Assembly (NCBI RefSeq): GCF_900148515.1
Contig: NZ_FRXN01000003.1
Location: 538,757 to 602,756 of the forward strand
Reading direction: 5' to 3'
From: Algoriphagus zhangzhouensis
GTDB taxonomy: Bacteria > Bacteroidota > Bacteroidia > Cytophagales > Cyclobacteriaceae
DNA length: 64,000 nt
Part shown: piece after piece, positions 61,597 to 64,000 of the stretch
Layout: each line of letters starts with the position of its first letter
How positions within the stretch are numbered: position 1 is the first letter of the stretch
The notes under the pieces: model-generated
What the model was told of the DNA's origin: nothing
Databases searched by the model: none
The model's input: only the letters and a program-made list of their open reading frames with translations
Position numbers and translations under genes: made by a program

Positions 61597-63000
61597 TTAA
61601 AATCTGTAATCTAGGATCAGGTTGAAATTCACCATGTCAACCCTATTGATAACATATTCAAGAGGTATTTCTCTTTCAAATGTTTCCTTTTTTGCGGCTA
61701 CCAAAAGCTGGAGATCCAACCCTTGAAAGAAGCCCTGAAATCTATAATCAGCTAATCCAGAGAAGTGGAGATAACTAGGTATCCCATACTTATTCAACTC
61801 TACATTATGTATATCAGGTGTTTTCACGTGAGAAGCACCTATTACTAATCGAAATCTATCTTCGAACATCTCATGTTCATACTGCGTCATCACCGCATGA
61901 ACACCTCCAAGCCCTTCAAATCGTTCTCTTGGAAGACTTGCAAAGAATTGCTCTCTTCCCCATTCTCTTGGGAAAAGAAATCTTCCTTGATTTGAAATCC
62001 CCAGATAATTCAAGGTCCATTGAGAATGAGGCCATTTCAAACCTCCTCTCAATCCAACAGCTGCTGAAGTTTCGCCAGGAAGGATGTAAGCGTACTCTGG
62101 ATTTGAATTACCGCCATCCTTGATAGCAGATTCATACAATCCTTGAACTCCCCAAACCAAATCGGCACTTGATCCGGTTTCATATTTCCCTTCAGCTTGT
62201 AATAAACTAATGGCAAACACTCCTTCAGAGAGATAAGTCCATGACTTGGCTTTCCAGTTGTGTTCATTCCATTCAGCTCCTATAACTCCAACACCATTTG
62301 TATGAATATGGTGCTTATAACTCTCCTCACCTCCTTCTGGGTTCCTGCCAGTTGCATAAAACCCGAAGGATTCCTTGATCGGAAGCCATTCCAAAGAGCC
62401 TCTAGAAATCACATGTGTAAACCAGGCACTTTTCAAGCTTAATTTCTCATGATTCCAGCTGAAGGAAGCTCCGCTAAATAAATTGGGTCTCATTCGATTG
62501 TCTGAAGCATTTAGCAAAGGGCTTTCGAAATGATGCCTTCCTAGCCATGCAGATACTTCAGGTGTTTCGTATGAAATGTAAAACTCCTCCAACCGATCCA
62601 TGTCCTTATGATTATCTGGATGATGAACGTCATAAAGCAAGATCTCATAGCGATTAGGCATTCCTGTGATTGGGTCTAGAGAAGTAACATTGTTTTCATA
62701 ATGTCTGAAAACAAAGAATCCGCTAAATCCAAGTCCAAATCCTTTCCATCGTGGTGAGAAGTATCCAAGGCCAGCACCAGTACCCCAGGTGGAATAATCA
62801 GTCAAAGCTCCTTGATTTACCGTTCCCATGAAGAAAGTCCTCAGATGAAATTCGAAGGTTCCACTTTTCAAAACTTTCCCAAACAACTTTTTATCTGGGT
62901 CAATCGCTTCTGACTCTACCTCATGGTGCTGGGCAATGATAGGGGTGGTGCACCAGAAGAGGAGAATCAGTACTGCAAATTTCGCTTGTATCTTTCGCAT
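61597..63000 (-). CDS. Outer-membrane porin-like protein, sulfur cluster copy B
   Basis: The 467-residue paralogue of the 55832-57172 protein has a signal peptide (about 1-23, PIIAQ) and an extended His/Glu-rich N-terminus before the barrel. Shared blocks are 'FHLRTFFMGTVNQG', 'NRYEILLYDVHHPDN' and 'FPREWGREQFFASLPRERFE', with the C-terminal strand 'MVNFNLILDYRF'. It is 19 bp ahead of the YeeE gene and first in its operon after the rhodanese terminator. A CRP-like palindrome sits 6-21 bp before its ATG, which is closer to the start codon than an activator site usually is. Confidence 0.82.
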   Translation of the reverse strand: MRKIQAKFAVLILLFWCTTPIIAQHHEVESEAIDPDKKLFGKVLKSGTFEFHLRTFFMGTVNQGALTDYSTWGTGAGLGYFSPRWKGFGLGFSGFFVFRHYENNVTSLDPITGMPNRYEILLYDVHHPDNHKDMDRLEEFYISYETPEVSAWLGRHHFESPLLNASDNRMRPNLFSGASFSWNHEKLSLKSAWFTHVISRGSLEWLPIKESFGFYATGRNPEGGEESYKHHIHTNGVGVIGAEWNEHNWKAKSWTYLSEGVFAISLLQAEGKYETGSSADLVWGVQGLYESAIKDGGNSNPEYAYILPGETSAAVGLRGGLKWPHSQWTLNYLGISNQGRFLFPREWGREQFFASLPRERFEGLGGVHAVMTQYEHEMFEDRFRLVIGASHVKTPDIHNVELNKYGIPSYLHFSGLADYRFQGFFQGLDLQLLVAAKKETFEREIPLEYVINRVDMVNFNLILDYRF

Positions 63001-63005
63001 TACCT

Positions 63006-63021
63006 TGTGACTTTAATCACA
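63006..63021. promoter_or_regulatory. CRP-like palindrome at the start of the sulfur-cluster porin gene
   Basis: TGTGACTTTAATCACA: perfect TGTGA-N6-TCACA arms. It shares TGTGACTT..ATCACA with the tsdA site. Confidence 0.55.
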
Positions 63022-63040
63022 TGGAAAATCCACTAACTAA

Positions 63041-63068
63041 AAATGGCAAGCCCGAAGGCTCGCCATTT
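63041..63068 (-). terminator. Terminator after the rhodanese-domain gene
   Basis: AAATGGC/GCCATTT plus an inner AGCC/GGCT helix with a CGAA loop (one mismatch between) is followed by a T run on the minus strand, 31 bp after the rhodanese stop. Confidence 0.75.
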
Positions 63069-63098
63069 CATTTTTAAGCAGCTTTTCTCTATGTCAAA

Positions 63099-64000
63099 TC
63101 AGAGCAATGTAGTAGGACAAACGTAATCTGTCACTTTAAACTTACCTGATTCCTTGATGGATTTGAATCCACCAGCAACGTCAATTAAGTTATCGTATCC
63201 TCTCGCTCTCAAGATAGAGTTGAAGATCATAGAACGATATCCACCTGCACAATGCACATAGTATGTTTTGTCTTTATCAACTTTTAGCATACTGTCATTG
63301 ATGTAGTCAAGCGGTGCATTTTCTGCATCCACTACATGCTCAGACAAATACTCTGAATTCTTTCTTACATCCAAGATATGGGCTTCTGGATCATTAGCTT
63401 GAATCTTAGCAAGCTCATCTACAGAGATTGAAGTAATGGAATCCACTTCGCTTCCAGACTCTTTCCAAGATTTGAAACCACCTTTGATATAACCCAAAGC
63501 ATAATCGTATCCAACTCTAGCCAATCTGGTGATCACTTCTTCTTCTCTTCCTTCTTCGGCTACCACCAAAATCTCTTGCTTCACATCTGGAATCATCGCT
63601 CCTACCCATACTGCAAAGGATCCATCGATACCGATATTGATTGAATTAGGGATAAATCCTTTAGCGAATGTCTGAGGATCACGTGTATCCAAAATCATCG
63701 CACCAGTTTCATTGGCAACAGCTTCAAATTCTGCTGGTGTCAATGGCTTCACGCCTCTTTCCAATACTTCGTCAATGCTATCATATCCTTGGATATTCAT
63801 CATTACATTTTGAGGGAAATATGCTGGAGGAGGAGTCAATCCTGTCAATACTTCTTTGATAAACTCTTCTTTGGTCATATCCTGAAGAGCGTAATTAGTT
63901 TTCTTCTGATTACCCAAGGTATCTGAAGTCTCTTTACTCATGTTTTTACCACAAGCAGATCCTGCACCGTGTGCTGGGTAAACGATCAAATCATCTGGAA
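63099..64000 (-). CDS. MBL-fold/double-rhodanese protein (persulfide-dioxygenase-like), C-terminal part cut by window edge
   Basis: The frame is open to the window end. A start at 63989 is only an internal TTG, since the preceding codons continue 'PDDLIVYPAHG'. The visible N-terminal stretch 'VYPAHGAGSACGKNMS' is the end of a glyoxalase-II/persulfide-dioxygenase-type metallo-beta-lactamase domain. Two rhodanese domains follow: the first (about 85-185) lacks the active Cys ('ILVVAEEGREEE'), while the second (about 195-290) has it in 'YYVHCAGGYRSM'. Such fusions oxidise glutathione persulfide to sulfite and move sulfane sulfur to thiosulfate. It matches the tsdA/YeeE context. Confidence 0.9.
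   Translation of the reverse strand, partial: PDDLIVYPAHGAGSACGKNMSKETSDTLGNQKKTNYALQDMTKEEFIKEVLTGLTPPPAYFPQNVMMNIQGYDSIDEVLERGVKPLTPAEFEAVANETGAMILDTRDPQTFAKGFIPNSINIGIDGSFAVWVGAMIPDVKQEILVVAEEGREEEVITRLARVGYDYALGYIKGGFKSWKESGSEVDSITSISVDELAKIQANDPEAHILDVRKNSEYLSEHVVDAENAPLDYINDSMLKVDKDKTYYVHCAGGYRSMIFNSILRARGYDNLIDVAGGFKSIKESGKFKVTDYVCPTTLL

Noticed and set aside
63099-63989. Complete rhodanese protein starting at 63989
   Set aside because: The start is an internal TTG, and upstream codons to the window end continue a metallo-beta-lactamase-domain sequence; the gene is cut by the window.
1-64000. tRNA, rRNA, tmRNA or known riboswitch genes
   Set aside because: I looked in the intergenic stretches for T-loop-like GTTCRANYC and conserved cores and found none convincing.

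Overview
The window looks like chromosomal DNA of a marine or freshwater Bacteroidota, most likely order Cytophagales (Cyclobacteriaceae/Algoriphagus-like). Evidence: a SusC/SusD pair, a subtilase with a C-terminal type IX secretion (T9SS) sorting domain, an OmpA/TPR/PD40 protein of PorE type, many 'MKK..LFxFxAC' lipoproteins, DUF4221, DUF4407 and MbnP proteins, and promoter elements of the Bacteroidetes type (TAnnTTTG). This genus-level guess is inference from gene content. I see no rRNA, tRNA, CRISPR array, prophage or complete insertion sequence.

Layout. 0-9.7 kb: end of an Asp-box propeller protein (cut by the window edge), SulP anion transporter, 14-TM-type MFS exporter, intradiol dioxygenase-like lipoprotein, GH9 cellulase-type enzyme coupled to a HAD phosphatase/phosphomutase, and a beta-lactamase-fold serine hydrolase. 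9.7-11.8 kb: lpxB, a GxxExxY protein bracketed by inverted repeats, and queD. 11.9-21.5 kb (minus strand): an ATGA-coupled pair (secreted protein plus T9SS subtilase), then a surface lipoprotein, SusD and SusC, suggesting a protein or peptide utilisation locus. 21.9-26.8 kb: PorE-like protein, queE, a GNAT enzyme flanked by short AT-rich repeats, and an M20 amidohydrolase. 26.9-31.6 kb: leuS, a GT4 glycosyltransferase and an FkbM methyltransferase.

31.7-38.0 kb is the most unusual block: a small Cys-motif membrane protein, a diheme peroxidase, an MbnP-type copper protein, a second diheme peroxidase, an outer-membrane barrel-like protein, a DUF2202 ferritin-like lipoprotein, a monoheme cytochrome c and a 1-Cys peroxiredoxin. 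38.4-41.6 kb: AraC regulator, aldehyde dehydrogenase and DUF779. 41.6-46 kb: M19 dipeptidase, VIT1/CCC1 transporter, DUF5995, a PIN toxin/antitoxin pair with a perfect palindromic operator candidate, and DUF4407. 46.3-52.7 kb: GDSL hydrolase, barrel protein, MsrA-MsrB fusion, response regulator, Dabb protein, DUF4221-like propeller and D-lactate-type dehydrogenase.

52.7-55.6 kb (minus strand) is a compact cold-adaptation operon: acyl desaturase, DEAD-box helicase, small basic protein and CspA. The desaturase start is separated from its body by a one-base frame break in an A5 run. 55.8-64.0 kb (minus strand) is a sulfur-metabolism region: two paralogous porin-like proteins bracket a TsdA-like thiosulfate dehydrogenase, a thioesterase/MFS pair, two YeeE/YedE-type sulfur transport proteins and, at the edge, the C-terminal end of a metallo-beta-lactamase/double-rhodanese protein. 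Four CRP-like sites (GTGAN-N4-ATCAC) lie upstream of the DUF2202, peroxiredoxin, tsdA and porin genes. They suggest that one Crp/Fnr-family regulator links the redox and sulfur blocks.
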